Source: JAQVUB01 sp033809415
Lineage (GTDB): Bacteria; Verrucomicrobiota; Lentisphaeria; Oligosphaerales; Oligosphaeraceae
Assembly: GCA_033809415.1 (NCBI GenBank)
Contig: JAPXLT010000141.1
Location: 1 to 11,724, forward strand
Direction: 5' to 3'
Length of the DNA: 11,724 bases
Shown here: piece after piece, positions 1 to 6,466 of the stretch
How the letters are laid out: each line of letters starts with the position of its first letter
Position numbering within the stretch: the first letter of the stretch is position 1
The notes under the pieces: model-generated
What the model saw: the letters and a program-made list of their open reading frames with translations, nothing else
Databases searched by the model: none
What the model was told of the DNA's origin: nothing
Program-made: the position numbers and the translations under genes

Positions 1-154
1 GTGCAGGGGGCAGGGGACAGGGTGCAGGGGGCAGGGTGCAGGGGGCAGGGGGCGGGGTGCGGGGTGCGGGGGACAGGGTGCAGGGGGCAGGGGGCAGGGT
101 GCGGGGGACAGGGTGCAGGGTGCAGGGTGCAGGGTGCGGGGTGCAGGATGCAGG
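1..154. repeat. G-rich heptanucleotide tandem array
   Basis: Twenty-two consecutive 7-bp units with no phase slip, consensus G(T/G)(G/A)C(A/G)GG. The main variants are GTGCAGG, GGGCAGG, GGACAGG and GTGCGGG. The array starts at base 1, so it is cut by the window edge and its full length is unknown. Runs of three to five G separated by about four bases on the plus strand give strong G-quadruplex potential. Because 7 is not a multiple of 3, all frames stay open and translate to Gly/Gln/Cys-rich low-complexity peptides, which I do not regard as genes. Tandem heptanucleotides of this kind are known from cyanobacteria (STRR sequences). Confidence 0.95.
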
Positions 155-162
155 GTGGGCGA

Positions 163-228
163 GACACAGACGCCCCTTGCCCCGGCACTTCACAACCGGG
201 ACGGTTGCGCCACCTTTTAAACCTGCCC
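163..228 (+). repeat. Dispersed hairpin (REP-like) element, copy 1
   Basis: A 66-bp stretch that recurs in the same orientation at 11462-11523, with the core also inverted at 6224-6244. The 20-nt core at 191-210 contains CAACCG-GGA-CGGTTG, a 6-bp stem with a 3-nt loop. It is followed by TTTTAAACCTGCCC and preceded by GACACAGACGCCCC, both shared with the right-hand copy. It directly follows the G-rich heptad array. The function is unknown; REP/BIME-like repeats are the nearest analogy. Confidence 0.8.
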
Positions 229-370
229 TCCTTCTTACGCCATTCGCTACTCGCCACCCATTACCACGCAACCCTGGCAATGCCCGGCCATGTGTTCTCT
301 TGAATTATCGTAATTTTGCATTACATTTTGCTTGTATTCCCTATCCATATGTCCTATCGAGGAGAAACAC
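229..370 (+). promoter_or_regulatory. Leader of the SorE-like gene
   Basis: A non-coding stretch between the hairpin element and the first gene. Its second half (300-350) is AT-rich and is the plausible promoter location, but I see no -35/-10 pair good enough to place. A ribosome binding site, AGGAGA at about 360-365, lies about 6 bp before the ATG at 371 and decides the start codon. Confidence 0.4.
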
Positions 371-1639
371 ATGAAAACAACTGCATTGCGCCTTTACGGC
401 AAAGAAGATTTGCGTTTGGAGACTTTTGAATTGCCGCCTTGCGGGGATGATGGGATCATTGCTGAAGTTGTCAGCGATTCAATCTGCATGTCCAGTTACA
501 AAGCCGCCAAACAAGGCGCTGACCATAAGCGGGTTCCTAAAGACTGCGCGACCAACCCGCCGATCATCGGGCATGAGTTTGCCGGGCGGATTCTGGAAGT
601 CGGCAAAAAGTGGCAGGATCAATTCAAGCCGGGCGATCATTTCGGGATTCAGCCGGCACTGATGTACAAGGGTTCGCTCGATGCACCGGGCTACTCCTTC
701 CCAACCATCGGCGGCGCTGCGACATATGTGCGCATTCCCTCTTGCGTCATGGAGATGAACTGCCTGCTCAATTACACAGGAGACGCCTTCTTCATGGCTT
801 CCTTGAGCGAGCCGATGAGCTGCCTGATCGGCGCCTGTCATGCCCAGTATCATATCAAGCCGGGTTCCTATCACCACGACATGGAAATCATCGAGGGCGG
901 CAACTGCGCCTGCCTGGCCGCTGCCGGGCCGATGGGACTTGGCCTGATCGACTACCTGGTGCATGGCCCACGGCGCCCCAAACTGCTAGTGGCAACTGAT
1001 ATTGACCAGGCCCGGCTGGATCGCGCGAAGTCCATTCTGACTCCGGAAGATGCGCAGCAGCACGGCGTCAAGCTGGTCTATCTGAACACCAAGACTCCCA
1101 CTGCCGTGCAGGATTTGATGGCTCTGACTGATGGCAACGGCTATCACGACGTCTTTGTCATGGCGCCGGTGGCAGCAGTCGTCGAACAGGGTGACGCCAT
1201 CCTCGGACGGGATGGTTGCCTGAACTTCTTTGCCGGTCCGACAGACCCTGCCTTCACCGCCAAATTCAATTTCTACAATGTCCATTATGCCGGAACGCAT
1301 CTGGTCGGCACCTCCGGCGGCACCACCGACGATATCCGGGAGGCTCTTGATCTGATGGGCAAAGGTGCCATTAATCCCGCGATGATGATCACCCATGTCG
1401 GAGGGTTGACTGCGGCAAAAGACACCACGCTGAATCTGCCCAATATCCCCGGCGGCAAAAAATTGATCTACACACACATGGATTTCCCGCTGACGGCTAT
1501 CGCCGATCTGCATGAACTAGGCAAAACCAACGATGTCTTCGCGGAACTGGCCGATGTCTGCGCACGCAACAACGGACTCTGGAGCCTCGAAGCAGAAAAA
1601 ATCGTGCTCGAAAAAATGCCTAAACTGAATGTCCAGTAA
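371..1639 (+). CDS. SorE-like zinc-type sugar(-phosphate) dehydrogenase (L-sorbose-1-phosphate reductase family)
   Basis: A 422-aa medium-chain dehydrogenase/reductase. The N-terminal GroES-like catalytic domain carries Cys39 and the GHE motif (67-69), plausible catalytic-zinc ligands. The Rossmann segment AAAGPMGLG is at about 183-191, and Asp210 at the end of the next strand suggests NAD(H) rather than NADP(H). Motifs ATNPPIIGHEF, EVGKKW, PGYSFPTIGG, DGCLNFFAGP, VGTSGGTTDD and GGKKLIYT match my memory of the SorE family, which interconverts L-sorbose 1-phosphate and glucitol 6-phosphate. The four-Cys structural zinc loop is absent. An upstream in-frame ATG at 332 exists, but AGGAGA before 371 favours the shorter start. 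A TIM-barrel isomerase follows 155 bp downstream, so the pair probably acts on one sugar. No PTS or kinase genes are visible, so the substrate is open and may be unphosphorylated. The family call is firm; the substrate is not. Confidence 0.9.
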   Translation: MKTTALRLYGKEDLRLETFELPPCGDDGIIAEVVSDSICMSSYKAAKQGADHKRVPKDCATNPPIIGHEFAGRILEVGKKWQDQFKPGDHFGIQPALMYKGSLDAPGYSFPTIGGAATYVRIPSCVMEMNCLLNYTGDAFFMASLSEPMSCLIGACHAQYHIKPGSYHHDMEIIEGGNCACLAAAGPMGLGLIDYLVHGPRRPKLLVATDIDQARLDRAKSILTPEDAQQHGVKLVYLNTKTPTAVQDLMALTDGNGYHDVFVMAPVAAVVEQGDAILGRDGCLNFFAGPTDPAFTAKFNFYNVHYAGTHLVGTSGGTTDDIREALDLMGKGAINPAMMITHVGGLTAAKDTTLNLPNIPGGKKLIYTHMDFPLTAIADLHELGKTNDVFAELADVCARNNGLWSLEAEKIVLEKMPKLNVQ

Positions 1640-1664
1640 CTTGGCGTGGGCTGACGCACACCCA

Positions 1665-1738
1665 TTTTTTGTCCACGGAAAGCACGGAAAGCGCGGAAAA
1701 TTTCGTGGTTTTTCGTGCATTTCGTTGTTCAAAAAAAA
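1665..1738. repeat. T6-N60-A6 imperfect palindromic periodic repeat (copy B)
   Basis: A T-tract (1665-1670), then a 60-nt element (1671-1730), then an A-tract. The left half has three CACGGAAAG-like units at about 9-bp spacing. The right half has three TTTCGTG-like units at about 10-bp spacing, meeting at a central AAAATTT. The architecture and length equal those of the element at 3859-3930, although the unit differs (CGGAAA here, CGAAA there). It lies between the dehydrogenase and the isomerase genes. It could fold into a weak hairpin and attenuate transcription, but left-right pairing is imperfect. Confidence 0.75.
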
Positions 1739-1794
1739 ACAAAAAAAACTCGGTTCCCCCCTGACGTTTCACCCGAAAAGCAAGCGAGCCAGCG

Positions 1795-2667
1795 ATGAAA
1801 ATTGCAGTCAATACCAATTCCCTGCGCAAGAAATTCAACAACCGTGAAATCGTCGAATTGATACGGCAGGTCGGTGCCGGCGGCATCGAGTGGGGCCTCA
1901 ATGGACTCGATACCATCGAGGCGGACTGCAAAGAGATGAAACAGCTCAGCGATGACGCCGGACTCGAAGTCATTTCCTTCATCAACGGAGGGAAACTCTT
2001 CAAAACGGAGGAGATTCTGCGCTGGAGTGAACCCGTGGCAAAAACCGGGGTGCGGATGCTGCGGGTGGCGCATCCCTGGTATGCCTGGGACTATGAGGAG
2101 GCTTTGCATCAACCGGACCGTTATGATGACCTGATCAAAATGACTCGAGACGGCCTCGAACGCCTCGAACCCATCGGGCGGCAATTCGGCTTGCGTTACG
2201 TGATGGAAACACACGGCTCGTCGATCTTTGCTTCCCCAGTGGCGGCTCATTTCCTCTTAAAGGGGCTTGATCCCGAAGTTTTCGGAATCATCTACGATCC
2301 CGCCAACACATACATCGAAGGCTTTGTCCGCCCACGCGGCGCAGTCGAGGTCATTGGTGCCTATATGGCCTATCTGCATATCAAAAATGTCCGCTGGCAA
2401 ACGACCATGAAAACCCTTCCCGGCAACCGGGAACGCAAAGTCTGGTTCCCCGAAAAGTGCGCACTCGATCAGGGGCTGGTCGATTATCAGGAAGTCTTCT
2501 TCGCCCTGAACTGCGCCGGACTCGATCCTTGGCTCTCTTTCGAAGAAATGTATTCGGAAAAAGATCAGATCGCGGATGAGATCCGCACGGGCATTGCGCA
2601 TTTGCGCGAGTGTTTCGCGGATGCGCCGAAAGCCCCTCAGGAACCCTTCAAATCATTCAACCGGTGA
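1795..2667 (+). CDS. Sugar phosphate isomerase/epimerase (xylose isomerase-like TIM barrel)
   Basis: A 290-aa single-domain protein of the AP-endonuclease-2/xylose-isomerase-like superfamily. Barrel landmarks are GIEWGL at 30-35, YVMETHG at 135-141, GIIYDPANTY at 164-173, YLHIKNVRW at 193-201 and WLSFEEMY at 246-253. The metal/acid-base quartet expected for this fold is visible as Glu138, Asp168, His195 and Glu250. There is no signal peptide, so it is cytoplasmic. The family isomerises or epimerises ketoses, keto-inositols or sugar phosphates; substrate cannot be read from sequence. The ATG at 1795 is the first in frame and opens with MKIAVNTNSL, a typical first barrel strand, but the Shine-Dalgarno is weak. 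It is probably co-transcribed with the upstream dehydrogenase. Its stop codon lies inside a hairpin that precedes rnd. Confidence 0.88.
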   Translation: MKIAVNTNSLRKKFNNREIVELIRQVGAGGIEWGLNGLDTIEADCKEMKQLSDDAGLEVISFINGGKLFKTEEILRWSEPVAKTGVRMLRVAHPWYAWDYEEALHQPDRYDDLIKMTRDGLERLEPIGRQFGLRYVMETHGSSIFASPVAAHFLLKGLDPEVFGIIYDPANTYIEGFVRPRGAVEVIGAYMAYLHIKNVRWQTTMKTLPGNRERKVWFPEKCALDQGLVDYQEVFFALNCAGLDPWLSFEEMYSEKDQIADEIRTGIAHLRECFADAPKAPQEPFKSFNR

Positions 2668-2679
2668 ATCAATCACCGG
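2661..2679 (+). other. Hairpin overlapping the isomerase stop codon
   Basis: CCGGTGA-ATCAA-TCACCGG is a perfect 7-bp stem with a 5-nt loop, and the TGA stop of the isomerase lies in its left arm. No U-tract follows, so it is not a canonical intrinsic terminator. It could stabilise the 3' end of the upstream message or form a processing site. Confidence 0.7.
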
Positions 2680-2682
2680 AGA

Positions 2683-2698
2683 GATTGCTTAAGCAATC
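2683..2698 (+). other. Perfect 16-bp palindrome upstream of rnd
   Basis: GATTGCTTAAGCAATC is self-complementary throughout and starts 3 nt after the preceding hairpin, 14 bp before the rnd start. As DNA it could be an operator; as RNA a tight hairpin near the weak rnd ribosome binding region. Its role is unknown. Confidence 0.65.
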
Positions 2699-2712
2699 AG
2701 AAAAGCCCATGA

Positions 2713-3846
2713 ATGTCACTATGGATTGATAACGATGCGGATTTTGCCCAGCTTTGTCGGCAAGCCGCACAATATTCCAGGATTGCACTGGATACCGAAT
2801 TTATTTGGAGTAGCACTTTTTATCCGCGTCTGGCTTTGATACAGCTTTCCTGGGATCGGGAGCATTGTGCCCTGATCGATCCCTTGACGATCAGCGACAC
2901 CACCCCGCTGAAGGCTCTGCTCGAAAATCATAATGTCCGCAAAATTCTGCATGAGGCGCCCAGTGACCTGCCAATTCTTCGACGCTGGTGCGGCGAGGCA
3001 TTGCCGACAGCGATTTTTGATACTCGCCTGGCGGCGGCCTTTTGCGGACTTGGCCTAGGGTGCTCGCTGAATAAACTTTTGACGGAATTGCTGCAAATCA
3101 CACTGGCTAAAAGCGAGACGCGCAGCGACTGGCTGCAACGCCCACTCAGCGACCGCCAATTGCAGTATGCCGCAGAAGACGTCATGCTCCTCCCGGAAGT
3201 AGCCAACCACCTGCAATGCCGCATCAAAGACCTCGGCAACTGGGACTGGTTCAACGAAGAAATGCAGATGTTTTCGCACCCTGATTTTTATCAGCAGGAG
3301 GAACCGGAAAACTGCTGGCGGCGCATCGGCGGCAGCGGCAGTCTTGATCCACGCCGCCTGGCGATTCTTCGCGAACTTGCCGCCTGGCGTGAAACTACCG
3401 CCCGGCAACTGGACAAGCCACGACCGCGGATTCTGAAGGATGATCAGCTGCTGGCAATCACCAACTTGCAACCTGACGAAATCTCAGACTTGCGGAAAAT
3501 TCCCGAGTTCTGGCCAAAAAATATTCACAAATATGGGGAACAGATTCTCGAAGCAGTTAAGCGCGGGCAGATGGTTCCTCTGGACGAATGTCCATCAATC
3601 CCGGAAATGAACATTTCATTGCAAGTCTACCGCAAGCGTGTCAGCCGGTTGCAGACGCTGGTAAAGAAACGCAGTGAAGCCCGCAGCATTGATCCGGCGC
3701 TGGTTGCCCCGCGACGGGAAATCAGCTCGATCATCCAGGCCGCAGAAAACCGTACTTGGCAGCAACACCCCCTGATGCATGGATGGCGCAAGGAACTCCT
3801 CGGAGATACCTTCGAAAACCTAATCAAAAATAACTTCCGCGAATAA
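2713..3846 (+). CDS. rnd: Ribonuclease D
   Basis: A 377-aa 3'-to-5' exoribonuclease of the DEDDy class, close to the usual size of bacterial RNase D (E. coli about 375 aa). Exo I is ALDTEF at 25-30 (Asp27, Glu29). Exo II is ILHEAPSDLPIL at 78-89 (Asp85). Exo III is YAAED at 152-156 (Tyr152, Asp156). The HRDC-type helical region spans about 210-290, and the C-terminal GWRKELLGD region also resembles RNase D. It trims 3' ends of tRNA precursors and other stable RNAs in the cytoplasm. The next ATG (2721) is out of frame and hits a stop at once, so 2713 is the best start, although no strong Shine-Dalgarno precedes it. It lies 45 bp after the isomerase across two hairpins, so it may share its transcript. 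Its association with sugar genes is probably positional. Confidence 0.95.
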   Translation: MSLWIDNDADFAQLCRQAAQYSRIALDTEFIWSSTFYPRLALIQLSWDREHCALIDPLTISDTTPLKALLENHNVRKILHEAPSDLPILRRWCGEALPTAIFDTRLAAAFCGLGLGCSLNKLLTELLQITLAKSETRSDWLQRPLSDRQLQYAAEDVMLLPEVANHLQCRIKDLGNWDWFNEEMQMFSHPDFYQQEEPENCWRRIGGSGSLDPRRLAILRELAAWRETTARQLDKPRPRILKDDQLLAITNLQPDEISDLRKIPEFWPKNIHKYGEQILEAVKRGQMVPLDECPSIPEMNISLQVYRKRVSRLQTLVKKRSEARSIDPALVAPRREISSIIQAAENRTWQQHPLMHGWRKELLGDTFENLIKNNFRE

Positions 3847-3858
3847 AACATAAGACAG

Positions 3859-3930
3859 TTTTTTAACCACGAAAGACACGAACGGACACGAAAAATTTCG
3901 TACTTTTTCGTGTATTTCGTGGTTAAAAAA
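3859..3930. terminator. T6-N60-A6 palindromic repeat between convergent genes (copy A), possible bidirectional terminator
   Basis: TTTTTT, a 60-nt element (3865-3924), then AAAAAA. The left arm AACCACGAAA..ACACGAA mirrors the right arm TTCGTGTATTTCGTGGTT, with a central AAAAATTT. The outer arms, including the homopolymer tracts, pair perfectly for 16 bp, and the inner part pairs imperfectly. It sits between the ends of rnd (3846) and the minus-strand glycosidase-like gene (3984). The A-tract before and T-tract after the stem when read from either side would suit a bidirectional intrinsic terminator, but the same repeat family also occurs outside terminator positions, so termination is inferred. 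Confidence 0.65.
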
Positions 3931-3983
3931 TCTTAAGTAACGAGTATTGAACTGAAAAAGCCCTGAGGTACGGTGCAAAGCTG

Positions 3984-6107
3984 CTATTCAGCCGAGCGTC
4001 CTCGGGTAAATTCTTCATAGGAGATATTGCTCCCTGCCAGGGGGTCCTTGCTGAACTGCAGCAGCAGCGCATCCTGCTGATGCAGCCTTTTCTGCTTGGC
4101 CGCAAGCAATCCGGGCAGCCTATCCCAGCGGGTATCCAAGTGCTTTCCAAGCTCGAACAGCTCCTGTGGTGGATTCCCTGCCTCGAACAGCACAAAGCCC
4201 AGGAATTCATGCAAGGCGATTTCCGGTACGTTCAGACTCCCCTTCTCGACAATGAAAGGTTCCCCGATCCGGAATGTCTGGTAGTCGCTGCCGCGCAGCG
4301 GCACACACTGCAGGCTGTCGCTCAAGCCGATGTCGCCCGTGCGCAGTTGCACGTTCACGCCGACGCATGGGAAAGCGTTGGCCATTTCGCCGCCGGCATT
4401 GGCCAAGAGCAGTAGCGCCTGCCCCTTGTCATTGGCATACAGGCTGTAGAAGACTTCGGGATTATCCAGCTCGACCGCCGGTGTCGGATGCAAATAATTA
4501 TAGAAGCGGGCGCTTTCGACCGGGAAGGCACGGTACATCTGCCACAGAGCGAGCAGCTCACGGTGATGCGCCGGATCCATCGTGGCGATGACTGCCTTGC
4601 CGCCGATGCCGACCCCGTAGTGAATCGTGACCCCCTCGCGCACCGATTCCTCGATGGTCCTGGCAGAGCGGAAAATCTCCCCTTTCGAGCGCTGTATTGT
4701 CCACAGGGTTGGTGCGCATCCGAACTGGCATCCCAGCGTCTCAGGATTCATTTTCACCTGTGCCTCGCCAGTCAGACAGGCGTCAAAGCCTTCCAGCATA
4801 TCTGTGGCAATAATAAAGCCGCCGCCATGCCCAATCATGATTTTATCGCCACCGAGTCCCTGGCGCAAGGCCCGGGTCAGGCGGAAATAATCATAGAAGT
4901 TGAACAGCCCCCGGTCATGGCCATGCCGTTCGTCATTGCAGAGTCCCTGCGCCGGCCAGGCGAAATCCATGTACAGGCCATCCAGACCGTACTGCCGGAC
5001 ACAGGACAGCATGGATGACAAAACATAGTCAAAGGCCTCCGGGCAGCGCAGGCAAAGCTCGTCGCAGTCCCATTCCTCCCATGATGGCGTATAATTGGTC
5101 AGCTGGTTGGTTTTGGCTGCCACCCAGATATTTAGGCACTCCGTGCGGCATTCGCTCAATCGGCTGAACGCGGGGTCCTTCTGCGCAATCAGATTTGGCG
5201 TGCAATAGGGCAGGACTTTGATTCCCTTGCGATGGCATTGCTCGACCACACGTTTGAGTTCGTTTTCCGAGAGGGGATACATGCCGCTAATATGCCTCCA
5301 AGAATTATGCAGCACCAGGATGGACGCGCCGTATTCGGCCATTTCATCAATGAGTTGCTCATCCGGATACGGTATGGATGTTCCATAGAAATGGTAAATC
5401 CTTTGTCCGCGCACGGGGCTTGGCTCGAAATCGAGTCCCGACATGCTGAAAGCCCAGCGGTTTCGGTAGCAGAAGCCCCTGGCATGCGGATAACGCCAGC
5501 CCGAGGAGAGTTTCCAGCCCCAGAAGCGCCGATCCCCTTGCTGCTCAAGGATTTTCCGGCAAGGACGCCCATCGATGTCCATGGTCACTTTTTCCAGCAG
5601 GAAATTCAGGCTATGAGTCACCGGTCTGCTATCCACGCTGAAATCGATGGCCATCCCCCGTATGCTTTCCCGCTCGTCCTGGTCATTATTCACAAACTTG
5701 CTGCGGAAGGCATGCTGGAAGACAGCAGCTTCGTCCAAGAGCATTCCGACCTGCAATTGCGGGAAAAGCGCCCGTTCGGCAAGAACTTCCCAACTGCTGT
5801 TGCAGACCACCCAGCCGCTGCCGTAGATTTCATACTGGTCCGTGACCTTGAAGAAGTCATCCTGCCGGGTGACCTGCAAAAGTGCACTGTCATCCCCCGT
5901 TTTCTGCACTTGGCAATCCAGCACCGGCATCTCCAAATCATCTCCGATGCAACCACCAGGTGCCAATGCGGAGACCCACTCCCGGCCATTCCGCAAATGC
6001 AGTTCCGTCCACTTTCCGCGGACACGGCTGAAGACCAGCCTGAATTGCCGGCCCGTAAACGTGACCAATTCCGATGTCTGCATGATTTCCAAGGTAAAAT
6101 TGCGCAT
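3984..6107 (-). CDS. Putative glycoside hydrolase, TIM-barrel type without signal peptide, family not identified
   Basis: A 707-aa protein in two parts. An N-terminal beta-rich region (about 1-230, many Trp/Tyr/Phe) is followed by a barrel-like region from IYHFYGTSI (237-245) to about 520, then a C-terminal beta-rich tail. Barrel strands are suggested by ASILVLHNSW (261-270), GIKVLPYC (295-302), GLDGLYMDFAW (374-384), IMIGHGGG (423-430) and FDACLTGEAQ (441-450). By analogy with retaining GH36/GH31-like enzymes, Asp381 would be the nucleophile and Glu448 or a nearby acid the acid/base; this is inference. No signal peptide is seen, so it is probably cytoplasmic and acts on imported oligosaccharide. 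The start at 6107 has AAAGG about 9 bp upstream and is preferred over the ATG at 6131. It is the last gene of the minus-strand block, 359 bp after the pseudopilin, so it may have its own promoter. Substrate unknown. Confidence 0.72.
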   Translation of the reverse strand: MRNFTLEIMQTSELVTFTGRQFRLVFSRVRGKWTELHLRNGREWVSALAPGGCIGDDLEMPVLDCQVQKTGDDSALLQVTRQDDFFKVTDQYEIYGSGWVVCNSSWEVLAERALFPQLQVGMLLDEAAVFQHAFRSKFVNNDQDERESIRGMAIDFSVDSRPVTHSLNFLLEKVTMDIDGRPCRKILEQQGDRRFWGWKLSSGWRYPHARGFCYRNRWAFSMSGLDFEPSPVRGQRIYHFYGTSIPYPDEQLIDEMAEYGASILVLHNSWRHISGMYPLSENELKRVVEQCHRKGIKVLPYCTPNLIAQKDPAFSRLSECRTECLNIWVAAKTNQLTNYTPSWEEWDCDELCLRCPEAFDYVLSSMLSCVRQYGLDGLYMDFAWPAQGLCNDERHGHDRGLFNFYDYFRLTRALRQGLGGDKIMIGHGGGFIIATDMLEGFDACLTGEAQVKMNPETLGCQFGCAPTLWTIQRSKGEIFRSARTIEESVREGVTIHYGVGIGGKAVIATMDPAHHRELLALWQMYRAFPVESARFYNYLHPTPAVELDNPEVFYSLYANDKGQALLLLANAGGEMANAFPCVGVNVQLRTGDIGLSDSLQCVPLRGSDYQTFRIGEPFIVEKGSLNVPEIALHEFLGFVLFEAGNPPQELFELGKHLDTRWDRLPGLLAAKQKRLHQQDALLLQFSKDPLAGSNISYEEFTRGRSAE

Positions 6108-6134
6108 GTTCCCGAACCTTTCTAAAAACATTAA

Positions 6135-6191
6135 TTTTTTAACAACGAAAAGACACGAAAAGGCACGAAAATTTTTATAGGGGGTGTTGCT
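6135..6191. repeat. Left arm of 57-bp inverted repeat flanking the pseudopilin segment (half-element C)
   Basis: A T6 tract followed by three ACGAAAA-type units at 10-bp spacing, then an A/T tract and TATAGGGGGTGTTGCT. Its reverse complement matches 7256-7312 at 53 of 57 positions by my count. It corresponds to only the left half of the palindromic element seen at 3859-3930. It also forms the immediate leader of the minus-strand glycosidase-like gene. Confidence 0.85.
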
Positions 6192-6206
6192 TCGACGGAT
6201 GAGCTC

Positions 6207-6284
6207 GCATACGGTTTAAAGTAGCGCAACCGTCCCCGGTTGTGATCGATATTCGCTCGACCGCGTTCGAACGCTCCCGTATGC
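6207..6284. repeat. Inverted hairpin element copy 2 within a larger dyad
   Basis: Contains the dispersed core in reverse orientation at 6224-6244, with one extra C that lengthens the hairpin loop from 3 to 4 nt while keeping both 6-bp stem arms (CAACCG/CGGTTG). It is bracketed by GCATACGG (6207-6214) and its exact complement CCGTATGC (6277-6284), and includes the 12-nt palindrome GCGTTCGAACGC (6263-6274). It lies in the 359-bp gene-free stretch 6108-6466, which otherwise holds the 57-bp arm and the 11-bp tandem array. Confidence 0.7.
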
Positions 6285-6324
6285 AAGAGGCAGGATGATC
6301 CGGCTGATCCGTCCGATTTGTTGT

Positions 6325-6418
6325 CCGTGTTTAGTCCGTGTCCCGTCCGTGTTTAGTCCGTGTCCCGTCCGTGTTTAGTCCGTGTCCCGTCCGTGTCCCG
6401 TCCGTGTTTAGTCTGTGT
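6325..6418. repeat. 11-bp tandem repeat array
   Basis: Eight in-phase 11-bp units plus a partial one, alternating CCGTGTTTAGT and CCGTGTCCCGT, so largely a 22-bp higher-order unit. The type order is T-C-T-C-T-C-C-T. The period is about one helical turn. It lies downstream of the pseudopilin stop and upstream of the glycosidase-like gene. No open reading frame uses it, and no repeat-spacer structure is present, so it is not a CRISPR. Confidence 0.93.
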
Positions 6419-6466
6419 GGGTTGTGGTTAAAACCTTTTTGGACGGGGGCTAATTATGCCGTGTGA

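Noticed and set aside
1..303. Open reading frames through the G-rich heptad array
   Set aside because: The 7-bp period keeps all frames open; the peptides are low-complexity Gly/Gln/Cys repeats without a plausible start signal.
300..370. Sigma-70 promoter for the dehydrogenase
   Set aside because: TTGCAT and TTGCTT could serve as -35 boxes, but no acceptable -10 lies at 16-18 bp, so no position can be supported.
2661..2698. Intrinsic terminator before rnd
   Set aside because: The hairpins are strong, but neither is followed by a run of T.
5232..6125. 297-codon plus-strand open frame opposite the glycosidase-like gene
   Set aside because: A shadow frame; the minus-strand frame has coherent barrel-like motifs and this one has none.
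6325..6418. Possible CRISPR array
   Set aside because: The units are contiguous 11-mers without spacers, and there are no cas genes in the window.
6416..6440. GGTTAAAACC followed by TTTTT as a terminator
   Set aside because: The stem is only 4 bp, and on the minus strand, where the pseudopilin is transcribed, the U-tract would be on the wrong side.
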